In this document: positions 56,659 through 64,000 of the stretch, one piece after another | Position numbering within the stretch: position 1 is the stretch's first letter | How the letters are laid out: each line of letters opens with the position of its first letter | Source of the DNA: Providencia sp. PROV188 | GTDB taxonomy: Bacteria; Pseudomonadota; Gammaproteobacteria; Enterobacterales; Enterobacteriaceae | Direction: 5' to 3' | Length of the DNA stretch: 64,000 nucleotides | NCBI RefSeq assembly: GCF_027595165.1 | Contig: NZ_CP097291.1 | Location: forward strand, 186,001-250,000 | Position numbers and translations under genes: made by a program | Notes under the pieces: model-generated | What the model saw: the letters and a program-made list of their open reading frames with translations, nothing else | What the model was told of the DNA's origin: nothing | The model's database searches: none

Positions 56659-57921
56659 ATGCTGAAGCAAGTTGATGTTTATTATAATGGCTGGGGGGAG
56701 CATTGGTTATGGGGGTCTTTGATTTCTAGTACCGCAATTACAGGTCGCCCACTGATTGCATTTGAATACTCCGATGCTGCTAAGCGCAGAGGACTTGAAC
56801 TTTCACCTCTGCTCCTGCCACTGAAAGAGACTCAACTTCGCACTGATTTTCCTGCTCATCAATTAGGTTTACCTGGACCTGTCTATGATTCATTACCTGA
56901 TGGCTGGGGAATGTTGTTGATGGACAGATTATTTCGACGAAGAGGCCTGAATGTGGCTCGTATCGGTGCATTAGAACGCTTAGTGTATGTTGGGCATAAT
57001 GCAATTGGGGCAATGTCATTTGAGCCTGTTGCCACGGAGCTTCTTGATGAGCAAATTAATATTCCTCTCGACCAATTAGCGGAAGAAGTACAAGATGTTT
57101 TAAATGGTGAAGGCGAGCAGTTTTTACAGCAACTATTGCAAATTGGGGGTTCACCTCAAGGTGCTAGACCAAAAGCGCTTGTTTACCGAGACCCAAAATC
57201 GAATATTTTTACCACCGTTGCTGCGCCAAATCTTGAGGCTTGGCTAGTTAAATTCCCTGCAAAACATGAGCATCCTGAAGTTTGCGCTATTGAAATGGTC
57301 TATTCGGAATGTTTACGACGTTGCGGTATCCCAACCCCAAACACATTGCTGTTTAATTTAAAAAATGGGCTAGCTGCATTTGCATCTGAACGTTTTGATA
57401 GGCAGGGCGGCTTCAAAATTCCTGTTCAAAGTTTAGCGGCTTTGACTGGAGCAGATTATGCAATTCCAGGCAGCATTGATTATCTTAGTTTTCTTCGTGC
57501 AACACATAAATGCACGAATGATATTAGAGAGAAAAAATCTGCATTTGAACGTGTGGCCTTTAATGTCATCTTTAATAATCGTGATGACCACCCAAAGAAT
57601 TTCGCTTACACCCTGTCTCAGTCGGGTCAATGGGCTTTGGCGCCTGCCTATGATGTGACGTTCTGTGAAGGGCCTGGAGGGTATCATCAAATGGATGTGA
57701 TGGGTGAAGCGCTAAAAATTGGAAAGAGGCATTTGCTAGCATTGGCTGATGATGCGGATATCACTGCGCAAGAAGCTAATGAGACGATATCACGCCTATG
57801 CCATGTTGCTCGCAAATTTAGCGATATCGCAAATGAACATTATCCTAATAGAATTACGTCCACGACATTGAAACAGATCCAATCCAGAATTGATGACAAC
57901 ATCAAATTCTTAGAAAGATAA
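56659..57921 (+). CDS. hipA: HipA-type serine/threonine kinase toxin
   Basis: A 420-residue HipA family kinase. The loop GGSPQGARPKA (about 163-172) is the region that carries the autophosphorylated Ser in related proteins. NRDDHPKNF (307-315) holds the catalytic Asp309, and APAYDV has the metal-binding Asp332, the same numbering as E. coli HipA. All catalytic residues are present, so it should be active. E. coli HipA phosphorylates GltX; the target here is unknown. Confidence 0.88.
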   Translation: MLKQVDVYYNGWGEHWLWGSLISSTAITGRPLIAFEYSDAAKRRGLELSPLLLPLKETQLRTDFPAHQLGLPGPVYDSLPDGWGMLLMDRLFRRRGLNVARIGALERLVYVGHNAIGAMSFEPVATELLDEQINIPLDQLAEEVQDVLNGEGEQFLQQLLQIGGSPQGARPKALVYRDPKSNIFTTVAAPNLEAWLVKFPAKHEHPEVCAIEMVYSECLRRCGIPTPNTLLFNLKNGLAAFASERFDRQGGFKIPVQSLAALTGADYAIPGSIDYLSFLRATHKCTNDIREKKSAFERVAFNVIFNNRDDHPKNFAYTLSQSGQWALAPAYDVTFCEGPGGYHQMDVMGEALKIGKRHLLALADDADITAQEANETISRLCHVARKFSDIANEHYPNRITSTTLKQIQSRIDDNIKFLER

Positions 57922-57927
57922 TAAAGT

Positions 57928-57963
57928 AAAAGCGCCAGTCTGTGGGCACAGATAGGCGCTTTT
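57928..57963. terminator. Terminator between hipA and glpD
   Basis: Arms AAAAGCGCC and GGCGCTTTT enclose an inner stem (CTGT with ACAG). The T-run is on the plus strand. It is placed between convergent genes. Confidence 0.85.
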
Positions 57964-58017
57964 GGTACAACAACGAGTTTTTTACGATTCTATCTTTACT
58001 GCGTATCTCTTGCGAGA

Positions 58018-59520
58018 TTATGCTGTCACAGCCACTTTAGTGTGCTCTGCAAGCCATTGTGCAATGTGCTGTTTCTCAGCGTCGTTCAGCCACATGCCCA
58101 ATTTGGTACGACGCCAAATTGCATCGTCTAATTCTACAACCCACTCATTTTCGACTAAGTAGCGTAATTCAGCTTCATAGACGTTTGCGGCAAATGCTTC
58201 ACCTAAATCAGACAGTGAGTTTGCACCTGCTAAAATCAACTTACTGTTGCTGCCGTAAGTTCTTGCATAACGCAGTGCTAAGCCTTCTGGGAGCCATGGG
58301 TAATGCTGGGTTAATACACGTGCGTAACCATCGCGGTCACAACCTTCGATATCGCCACCCGGTAACTGACCATTTTTAGTCCATGGACCGCTAGCGTTAG
58401 GGTAGTACGTCGCTAATTTACCCACAGCTGCTTCAGCCAGTTTACGGTAAGTCGTTAATTTACCACCGAAGACTGACAGTAATGGCGCTTTACCCTCTTC
58501 ATCGTGAATATCTAAAGTGTAGTCACGAGTGATAGCTTGTGGAGAGTCTGACTCGTCATCACACAGAGGGCGAACACCAGAGTAATCCCACACAATATCT
58601 TGTTTAGTCAGCTGTTTTTTGAAGTGGTCGTTATACACTTTCAGCAGATAATTAACTTCGTTTTCGTCAATTTTCACATCTTTTGGATCCCCTTTGTACT
58701 CAACATCGGTGGTACCAATAATTGAGAATTCATCCATCCAAGGGATCACAAAGACAATTCGGTTATCTTCGTTTTGCAGGATATATGCTTGTGGTTCATC
58801 GTGAGCGCGTGGAACCACGATATGGCTGCCTTTGATCAGACGAATACCATAAGGGGATTTCAGTTTTAAGCCGTCATCGAAGAACTCTTTAACCCAAGGT
58901 CCTGTTGCATTGACCAGACCTTTAGCTTTCCAAGTATGAGTTTCGCCAGTACGTAAGTCTTGAGCTTCAACCACCCAAAGACCACCTTCACGGTATGCGC
59001 GAGTCACTTTTGTACGAGTGCGCACTTCACCGTTCTTGCGTACTACTTCTTGAGCGTTCAATACTACTAAACGCGCATCATCAACCCAACAATCTGAGTA
59101 TTCGAAACCTTTGGTTAGTTCAGGTTTTAACACAGAATTCTGGTTGAATTTTAAGCTCTTGCTGCTTGGCAGACTAACGCGTTTACCTAAATGGTCGTAC
59201 AGGAACAGGCCGATACGGATCATCCAAGCTGGGCGTAAGTGAGGCTGATGAGGTAGACGGAAGCGCATTGGAAATGCGATATGCGGAGCCAGTCGCAATA
59301 AGACTTCACGCTCTGCAAGTGCTTCACTCACCAGTCTAAATTCATAATGTTCGAGGTAGCGTAAACCACCGTGGATTAGTTTCGAACTTGCAGATGAAGT
59401 TGCACTCGCTAAGTCTTGAGATTCAAGCAGCAGTACAGATAATCCACGCCCAGCAGCATCAGCCGCAATACCAGCGCCGTTGATTCCGCCGCCAATTACA
59501 ATCAAGTCTTTCGTTTCCAT
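58018..59520 (-). CDS. glpD: Aerobic glycerol-3-phosphate dehydrogenase GlpD
   Basis: A 500-residue FAD enzyme (E. coli 501). The dinucleotide fold is DLIVIGGGINGAGIAADAAGRG, with SSASSKLIHGGLRYLEHYEFRLVSEALAERE, LVNATGPWV and LLSVFGGKLTTYRKLAE. It oxidises glycerol-3-phosphate to dihydroxyacetone phosphate and reduces ubiquinone at the inner membrane. GGGGGA precedes the ATG, and GlpR-like sites lie just upstream. It lies downstream of glpR in the same direction, unlike E. coli, where it is divergent from glpEGR. Confidence 0.97.
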   Translation of the reverse strand: METKDLIVIGGGINGAGIAADAAGRGLSVLLLESQDLASATSSASSKLIHGGLRYLEHYEFRLVSEALAEREVLLRLAPHIAFPMRFRLPHQPHLRPAWMIRIGLFLYDHLGKRVSLPSSKSLKFNQNSVLKPELTKGFEYSDCWVDDARLVVLNAQEVVRKNGEVRTRTKVTRAYREGGLWVVEAQDLRTGETHTWKAKGLVNATGPWVKEFFDDGLKLKSPYGIRLIKGSHIVVPRAHDEPQAYILQNEDNRIVFVIPWMDEFSIIGTTDVEYKGDPKDVKIDENEVNYLLKVYNDHFKKQLTKQDIVWDYSGVRPLCDDESDSPQAITRDYTLDIHDEEGKAPLLSVFGGKLTTYRKLAEAAVGKLATYYPNASGPWTKNGQLPGGDIEGCDRDGYARVLTQHYPWLPEGLALRYARTYGSNSKLILAGANSLSDLGEAFAANVYEAELRYLVENEWVVELDDAIWRRTKLGMWLNDAEKQHIAQWLAEHTKVAVTA

Positions 59521-59532
59521 GCATCCCCCTGA

Positions 59533-59573
59533 GATGTTCGAACCATTTTCTATAATGTTCGTTTTCGCTCATT
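59533..59573 (-). promoter_or_regulatory. GlpR operator region before glpD
   Basis: The 20 bases at 59554-59573 match the GlpR consensus WATGTTCGWTAWCGAACATW at 17 positions. A second half site, GATGTTCG, begins at 59533, one helical double-turn away. Both lie within 60 bases of the glpD start, so GlpR encoded next door should repress glpD when glycerol-3-phosphate is absent. Confidence 0.75.
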
Positions 59574-59733
59574 TGATTGTAATCAAATTTTGTACGTCTG
59601 CCAACCTGTAATCCATAAAAATAACAAGCGCGTGATGCTAATAACATTTTGTGTATAAATTTAATCTGTTTAATAAGTTGGCAATATGACAAAGGGATGA
59701 CAACAGAATGAAAAGAAAGGAAAAAATAAGAAT

Positions 59734-59756
59734 TGATGGTAGGCAAGCTACCATCA
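59734..59756 (-). terminator. Terminator after glpR
   Basis: Nine-base perfect arms (TGATGGTAG with CTACCATCA) and a five-base loop. On the minus strand it is followed by ATTCTTATTTTTTCC, a U-rich tail. It separates glpEGR transcription from glpD. Confidence 0.85.
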
Positions 59757-59778
59757 TTGGGAGGTTAAAGCTAGGGGG

Positions 59779-60537
59779 TTAGCAGAGCTCTAATTGAACG
59801 TTATGCTGTTCGATAACCTTTAGGATACTGGCTGGAGGCGCTTGGGTGGTAAACAAGGTATTGATTAGGTTCATATTGCCTAAATTTACCATCGCATTTC
59901 GACCAAATTTGGAGTGGTCGGTAACCAACATGACATGACGAGAATTTTCGATAATCGCGCGCTTGGTGCGCACTTCATGATAATCAAACTCAAGCAATGA
60001 GCCGTCCATATCAATCCCGCTGATCCCCAGGATGCCGTAATCCAGCCTAAACTGAGAGATAAAGTCGAGGGTAGCTTCACCGACAATTCCGCCATCGCGA
60101 GAACGAACTTCACCGCCTGCAAGGATCAAACGAAAATCCTCTTTTGCCATGAGCAATGTTGCGACGTTCAAGTTGTTGGTCACTACTCGCAGGTTTTTAT
60201 GATTAACCAATGCGTGAGCAACAGCCTCAGGGGTTGTGCCAATATCAATAAATAGGGTCGCGCCGTCAGGAATTTGGCTTGCCACACGTTGAGCAATACG
60301 CGCCTTTTCTTCAGACCACATAGTTTTGCGGTCATTATAGGCGGTATTGACGGAACTCGAAGGCAAGGCTGCGCCACCATGGTGTCGTAGGATTTTATTT
60401 TGTTCAGCAAGATCATTGAGGTCTCGGCGAATGGTCTGAGGGCTAACCTCAAACTGTTCGACAAGTTCTTCAGTACTGACATATCCCTGAAGACGCACAA
60501 GTTCAACAATTGCATCATGTCTCTGGGTTTGTTTCAC
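59779..60537 (-). CDS. glpR: Glycerol-3-phosphate regulon repressor GlpR
   Basis: A 252-residue DeoR-family repressor, the E. coli length and nearly identical in places (YVSTEELVEQFEVSPQTIRRDLNDLAEQNKILRHHGGAALPSSSVNT). The N-terminal helix-turn-helix binds glp operators, and the C-terminal sugar-phosphate domain binds glycerol-3-phosphate. The start is GTG at 60537, supported by alignment with E. coli MKQTQRH and an upstream GAGG. Confidence 0.97.
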   Translation of the reverse strand: MKQTQRHDAIVELVRLQGYVSTEELVEQFEVSPQTIRRDLNDLAEQNKILRHHGGAALPSSSVNTAYNDRKTMWSEEKARIAQRVASQIPDGATLFIDIGTTPEAVAHALVNHKNLRVVTNNLNVATLLMAKEDFRLILAGGEVRSRDGGIVGEATLDFISQFRLDYGILGISGIDMDGSLLEFDYHEVRTKRAIIENSRHVMLVTDHSKFGRNAMVNLGNMNLINTLFTTQAPPASILKVIEQHNVQLELC

Positions 60538-60564
60538 AGCATTAGCCTCTAATTATAAAATGTT

Positions 60565-61410
60565 CTATTTGGAACCTTGGTGTTTAAAACTGAGCCTATT
60601 ATCCCATATTCCCATCAATAATCCGATAATTAACCCTGAAGTATGTGCGGCATTAGCAATGTCCATACCAAGCAAGTCAAAGTAACCGAAAAATAACCAG
60701 ATAATTGAGAATACCATGAGCCCGCGAGGGATGCCGATACCAATTTCTGGGCGACGTTCGCCAGTGAGCCAAACATAGCTAACCAGTGCATAAACGACAC
60801 CCGATAAGCCGCCGAAGTTATTTTCACTGAATAGGGATTGACCCCAGTTACTGAATAATGCGGAGACTAATAAAATGGTGAACAGTTTTCCTGTGCCCAT
60901 TTTTTTCTCAACTTGCCCGGCAAGAAACCACCAGAGCGCAAGGTTGAAACCGATGTGCGAAATAGAAAAGTGAACGAACGCTGGGCTTATCCAACGCCAC
61001 AATTCACTTTGCTGATCACCAATAGGCCAACCTAGATAGTATAGAACGACACGGGGATCTGTCAGGGTGACCCAAAGATAGACCGCGATAGACAGCAAAA
61101 TAACGGCGATAGTTAATGGGCCTGATTGCTGTTTTAAATAACTGAATGTCAGATAGTTTCGATACTGAAATTGGGCATCTGTGCGACCCGTTTGCCAGCT
61201 GGCTTCGAGGTAACGAGGATCATTAGGGTTACGCAAAAAGGTTTCTAACTCTTGGCGTACTTGCTCAGTATGCTGCTCATCGGCGAGCCAAAGTTCATAA
61301 TGTTGTTGGTCGTTGGAAGGATGGAGTTGTAGTTGGATATTTTGTCCAGCCATATAATCGACAAACGCTTGAGCCATCCGTGGGTTTTCAAAAGAGATAA
61401 TGTGGATCAT
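60565..61410 (-). CDS. glpG: Rhomboid intramembrane serine protease GlpG
   Basis: A 281-residue protein (E. coli 276) with a cytoplasmic N-terminal domain and six transmembrane helices from about residue 98. The catalytic dyad is Ser203 in GGLSGVVYALVSY and His256 in NAAHTSGLIIG; E. coli uses Ser201 and His254. It cleaves membrane helices within the inner membrane. It lies between glpE and glpR, 16 and 27 bases away. Confidence 0.97.
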   Translation of the reverse strand: MIHIISFENPRMAQAFVDYMAGQNIQLQLHPSNDQQHYELWLADEQHTEQVRQELETFLRNPNDPRYLEASWQTGRTDAQFQYRNYLTFSYLKQQSGPLTIAVILLSIAVYLWVTLTDPRVVLYYLGWPIGDQQSELWRWISPAFVHFSISHIGFNLALWWFLAGQVEKKMGTGKLFTILLVSALFSNWGQSLFSENNFGGLSGVVYALVSYVWLTGERRPEIGIGIPRGLMVFSIIWLFFGYFDLLGMDIANAAHTSGLIIGLLMGIWDNRLSFKHQGSK

Positions 61411-61426
61411 AAATACGTTGTCTCGT

Positions 61427-61750
61427 TTAGAGCGCCGTTATGGCTTGTGGGTATTCCCGTGACCATGCCTCAAATCCGCCATTAATGCTATATACAGATT
61501 CAAAACCAATATTAATTAAGTATTGCGCCGCACCTTGGCTGCTGTGACCGTGGTAGCACATCACCATAATCGTTTGTTCGTAATCTGTTTTTTCGACAAA
61601 CGGGTGAAGTGATTCATTGGTTAAGTGGTAAGCGCCTGTCGCGTGACCAGCACGAAAACTTTGGGGATCGCGAACATCGACAAGGATAGCAGTGCCATCT
61701 AGCCAGTGCTGATAAGCTTGTTCAGGTGTTAGTGTCTCAAAATGGTCCAT
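61427..61750 (-). CDS. glpE: Thiosulfate sulfurtransferase GlpE
   Basis: A single-domain rhodanese. The start at 61750 gives 107 residues and aligns with E. coli GlpE (MDQFE; 108). The active-site loop is [15 protein letters not shown] with the persulfide Cys. An ATG at 61780 lies upstream of the likely ribosome region and next to the nfuA terminator, so I reject it. It transfers sulfane sulfur from thiosulfate to cyanide or thioredoxin in vitro. Confidence 0.94.
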   Translation of the reverse strand: MDHFETLTPEQAYQHWLDGTAILVDVRDPQSFRAGHATGAYHLTNESLHPFVEKTDYEQTIMVMCYHGHSSQGAAQYLINIGFESVYSINGGFEAWSREYPQAITAL

Positions 61751-61783
61751 AAAATACCGGAAAATTAGGGGAAATGTCATGAA

Positions 61784-61814
61784 AGAGCATCCACAGGAGT
61801 GCTGAGGATGCTCT
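61784..61814 (-). terminator. Terminator after nfuA
   Basis: Arms AGAGCATCC and GGATGCTCT (nine bases, perfect) with a 13-base loop lie between nfuA and glpE; a short T-rich stretch follows on the minus strand. Confidence 0.8.
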
Positions 61815-61849
61815 AATACTCAGTAGAAAATGCGGGTGAGCAGAATCTA

Positions 61850-62428
61850 TTAGTAGAAAGAGTGCTCGCCGCGTTGGTGCTCAGTCAGGTCTTTAACACC
61901 TTTTAATTCACCTTCGAACATTTTCAGTAATTCTTTTTCGATACCTTCTTTCAGCGTCACATCGACCATGGAGCAACCATTACAGCCGCCGCCGAATTGC
62001 AGGATAGCAAAACCATCTTCGGTGATTTCCATTAAGGAAACACGACCGCCATGGCTCGCTAATTGTGGATTAATTTGTGATTGTAAAACGTATTCAACAC
62101 GCTCAATTAATGGCGCATCTTCAGACACTTTACGCATTTTCGCGTTCGGTGCTTTTAAGGTTAACTGAGAGCCTAATTGGTCTGTGACGAAATCAATCTC
62201 AGCATCTTCTAAGAATGGAGCGCTAATTTCATCAACATAAGCAGAGAGTTTTTCAAACTTCAGCTCTTTATCGGTGGCTTCTACGGCACCAGGAGGGCAA
62301 TAAGAAACACCACACTCAGCGGTTGGTGTGCCTGGGTTAATGACAAATACTCGAATTTGGGTTCCTGACTCTTGGCTTTCCAATAACTTGGAGAAGTGAG
62401 TCTGTGCTGCTTCTGTAATATTAATCAT
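61850..62428 (-). CDS. nfuA: Iron-sulfur cluster carrier NfuA
   Basis: A 192-residue protein (E. coli 191). The N-terminal degenerate A-type domain and the C-terminal Nfu domain, with the cluster ligands Cys149 and Cys152 in [12 protein letters not shown], keep the E. coli numbering. It carries [4Fe-4S] clusters to target enzymes under iron or oxidative stress. Confidence 0.97.
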   Translation of the reverse strand: MINITEAAQTHFSKLLESQESGTQIRVFVINPGTPTAECGVSYCPPGAVEATDKELKFEKLSAYVDEISAPFLEDAEIDFVTDQLGSQLTLKAPNAKMRKVSEDAPLIERVEYVLQSQINPQLASHGGRVSLMEITEDGFAILQFGGGCNGCSMVDVTLKEGIEKELLKMFEGELKGVKDLTEHQRGEHSFY

Positions 62429-62491
62429 AATCTCTTGCTCAATAATAGTTGACTGCTTTAGTTGGTTATAATACGCCCATTTACACCCATC

Positions 62492-63175
62492 CTACAAGGT
62501 GCGACAGAGTGACCACGCGTCAACAGTATGCGCTCCCGCACAAATCAACAATTGAGCGGCGGCATGCATGGTTGAGCCAGTTGTAATCACATCATCAATA
62601 ATAGCTATGTGTAGACCTGAAACCGAAGTTTCAAGGGTAAATGCCTCTTTTAGGTTATTGCGGCGCTGCTTACGTGTTAATGAAACTTGCGCCAGTGTAT
62701 CACGAGAGCGCAATAATGAATTTTGCGAATAGGCAATATTTAACCATGTGGTTAAATTACCACCAATTAATGCCATGTGATCAAATCCTCGACGCCAACA
62801 TCGTCGAGGGTGGGGAGGTATGGTTATCAATAAGTCGGGTTTTTTCCATTGCTGTTGGCGATATCCATTCAGCCAATAAAGTAAAAATATCCGCGTCAGG
62901 GGGATAGCTAACTGGGGTTGATAACGAAATTTATATTGATGGATAAGCTGGCGTAATGGCGCTTGATATGGCGTTACGGTAATCAACCTTTGCCAAGGCG
63001 GTGGCTGTACAAGGCAGCGCCCGCAAGGAAATTGATGATATTCACAAGGAAGAGCGCATTGTGGACAAACCTTCGGCATTGGCGGTAAGTTTTTGATACA
63101 AAAGCTGCATATTCCTTGCTGGGGAATTTTTAATAACTGCCGGCATAGCCAACAGACCCCTTCCATTGCTAGCAT
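62492..63175 (-). CDS. gntX: ComF/GntX family phosphoribosyltransferase-like protein
   Basis: A 227-residue protein, the E. coli GntX length. The N-terminus has a zinc-ribbon-like pattern (CWLC, CSFC, CPQCALPC), and the C-terminal phosphoribosyltransferase motif is HIAIIDDVITTGSTMHAAAQLL. The start MLAMEGVCWLC matches E. coli MLTVPGLCWLC. The family includes ComF, a DNA-uptake protein; GntX has been linked to periplasmic gluconate use and DNA uptake. It is divergent from bioH, as in E. coli. Confidence 0.93.
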   Translation of the reverse strand: MLAMEGVCWLCRQLLKIPQQGICSFCIKNLPPMPKVCPQCALPCEYHQFPCGRCLVQPPPWQRLITVTPYQAPLRQLIHQYKFRYQPQLAIPLTRIFLLYWLNGYRQQQWKKPDLLITIPPHPRRCWRRGFDHMALIGGNLTTWLNIAYSQNSLLRSRDTLAQVSLTRKQRRNNLKEAFTLETSVSGLHIAIIDDVITTGSTMHAAAQLLICAGAHTVDAWSLCRTL

Positions 63176-63231
63176 AGGCGAGTCCTAGATTGAAAAATCA
63201 GAATGAAAATAACATTGAAGAGAGTGTAACC

Positions 63232-64000
63232 ATGGCGACGTTATATTGGCAGACAGTGGGTGACGGAAAACAAGATATTGTGTTACTGCACGGATGGGGA
63301 CTGAATGCCGAAGTCTGGCAAACAATTATTCCTCGACTGGCTTCGCAATTTCGCATCCATTTAGTTGATTTACCGGGTTATGGGCGTAGTCACGATTTCA
63401 CTCCGATGACCATTCAATCAATGGCTAATGTTGTGTGGGAACAAGCACCTAAAAATGCGATTTGGCTGGGGTGGTCTTTAGGTGGGTTAGTAGCAAGCCG
63501 TATCGCGCTTGATCACCCTAATGAGGTAAAAGCCTTAATCACCGTGGCATCTTCCCCTTGCTTTGGGGCTCATGATGAGTGGCAAGGTATCAAGCCCGAA
63601 GTCTTACTTAATTTTGAGCAGATGCTGGCTGAAAATTTCCAGCGTACCGTTGAGCGTTTTCTGGCACTGCAAACATTGGGAACTGAAAGCGCCCGTGAGG
63701 ATGCGCGTACATTGAAATCTGTGGTATTGGCGTTGCCAATGCCATCGGTTGAAGCCTTGAATATGGGGCTGGAATCTTTACGTACTGAAGATTTACGAGA
63801 GGAACTCACCCATTTACAGGTGCCTTTCTTACGCGTTTATGGTTATTTAGATGGCTTGGTCCCGCGTAAAATCGCAGGGAAATTAGATGAGTTGTATCCC
63901 AATTCATTATCCGTTGTGATGCGTAATAGCGCTCATGCGCCGTTTATTTCTCATCCCGATGAGTTTTGTGAAACATTGGTTCAGTTTGCGAAATCATTGA
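63232..64000 (+). CDS. bioH: Pimeloyl-ACP methyl ester esterase BioH, cut at the window edge
   Basis: From the ATG at 63232 the frame stays open to the last base, with 256 complete codons. E. coli BioH is 256 residues, so only a few codons are missing. The nucleophile Ser82 lies in LGWSLGG, the acid in GYLDGLVP and the His in [14 protein letters not shown]. The N-terminus has [25 protein letters not shown]. It removes the methyl group from pimeloyl-ACP and ends the early biotin route. The gene is divergent from gntX. Confidence 0.96.
   Translation, partial: MATLYWQTVGDGKQDIVLLHGWGLNAEVWQTIIPRLASQFRIHLVDLPGYGRSHDFTPMTIQSMANVVWEQAPKNAIWLGWSLGGLVASRIALDHPNEVKALITVASSPCFGAHDEWQGIKPEVLLNFEQMLAENFQRTVERFLALQTLGTESAREDARTLKSVVLALPMPSVEALNMGLESLRTEDLREELTHLQVPFLRVYGYLDGLVPRKIAGKLDELYPNSLSVVMRNSAHAPFISHPDEFCETLVQFAKSL

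Overview
The window looks like chromosome from a Providencia-type bacterium (Enterobacterales, Morganellaceae). The base composition leans AT. The housekeeping block at the right end (gntX, nfuA, glpE, glpG, glpR, glpD, bioH) resembles enterobacterial orthologues very closely. There is also a SPI-1-type type III secretion locus and an MrpJ-like regulator next to a fimbrial operon, both typical of Proteus/Providencia. The genus is an inference; species cannot be read from this sequence.

Positions 1-16754 hold a type III secretion (T3SS) cluster in the Salmonella SPI-1 order: the 3' end of the gatekeeper gene invE (sctW), then sctV, invB chaperone, sctN ATPase, sctO, sctP, sctQ, sctR, sctS, sctT and sctU. 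After a gap with a dyad come sicA, sipB, sipC, sipD, a divergent protein in the sipA position, and the acyl carrier protein iacP. A strong terminator closes the cluster. Needle and basal-body genes (prg/org type, invG) are not in the window.

Positions 16753-22995 hold a Fur-box-controlled catecholate receptor with a periplasmic siderophore esterase, then an emrAB-type efflux pair. Positions 23036-36941 carry a complete phenylacetate pathway: paaABCDEFGHIJK followed by paaX and paaY on the minus strand, and paaZ divergent on the plus strand, with a CRP-like site between them. A parDE toxin-antitoxin pair follows, lying between two near-identical hairpins, then a ydhR-like gene.

Positions 37904-44496 are a very AT-rich fimbrial locus: a 1.07 kb leader, an MrpJ-like regulator, pilin, chaperone, usher and tip adhesin, with a small pilin-like secreted protein facing it. 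Next come proP and phrB, an orphan KAS III-like protein that has lost two of the three catalytic residues, poxB, alkA, two DUF2569 membrane paralogues around a DUF488 gene, an extra ABC-F protein and a hipBA pair.

The right end holds glpD, glpR, glpG, glpE, nfuA and gntX on the minus strand and bioH on the plus strand, running off the window edge. I saw no tRNA, rRNA, insertion sequence or CRISPR array.
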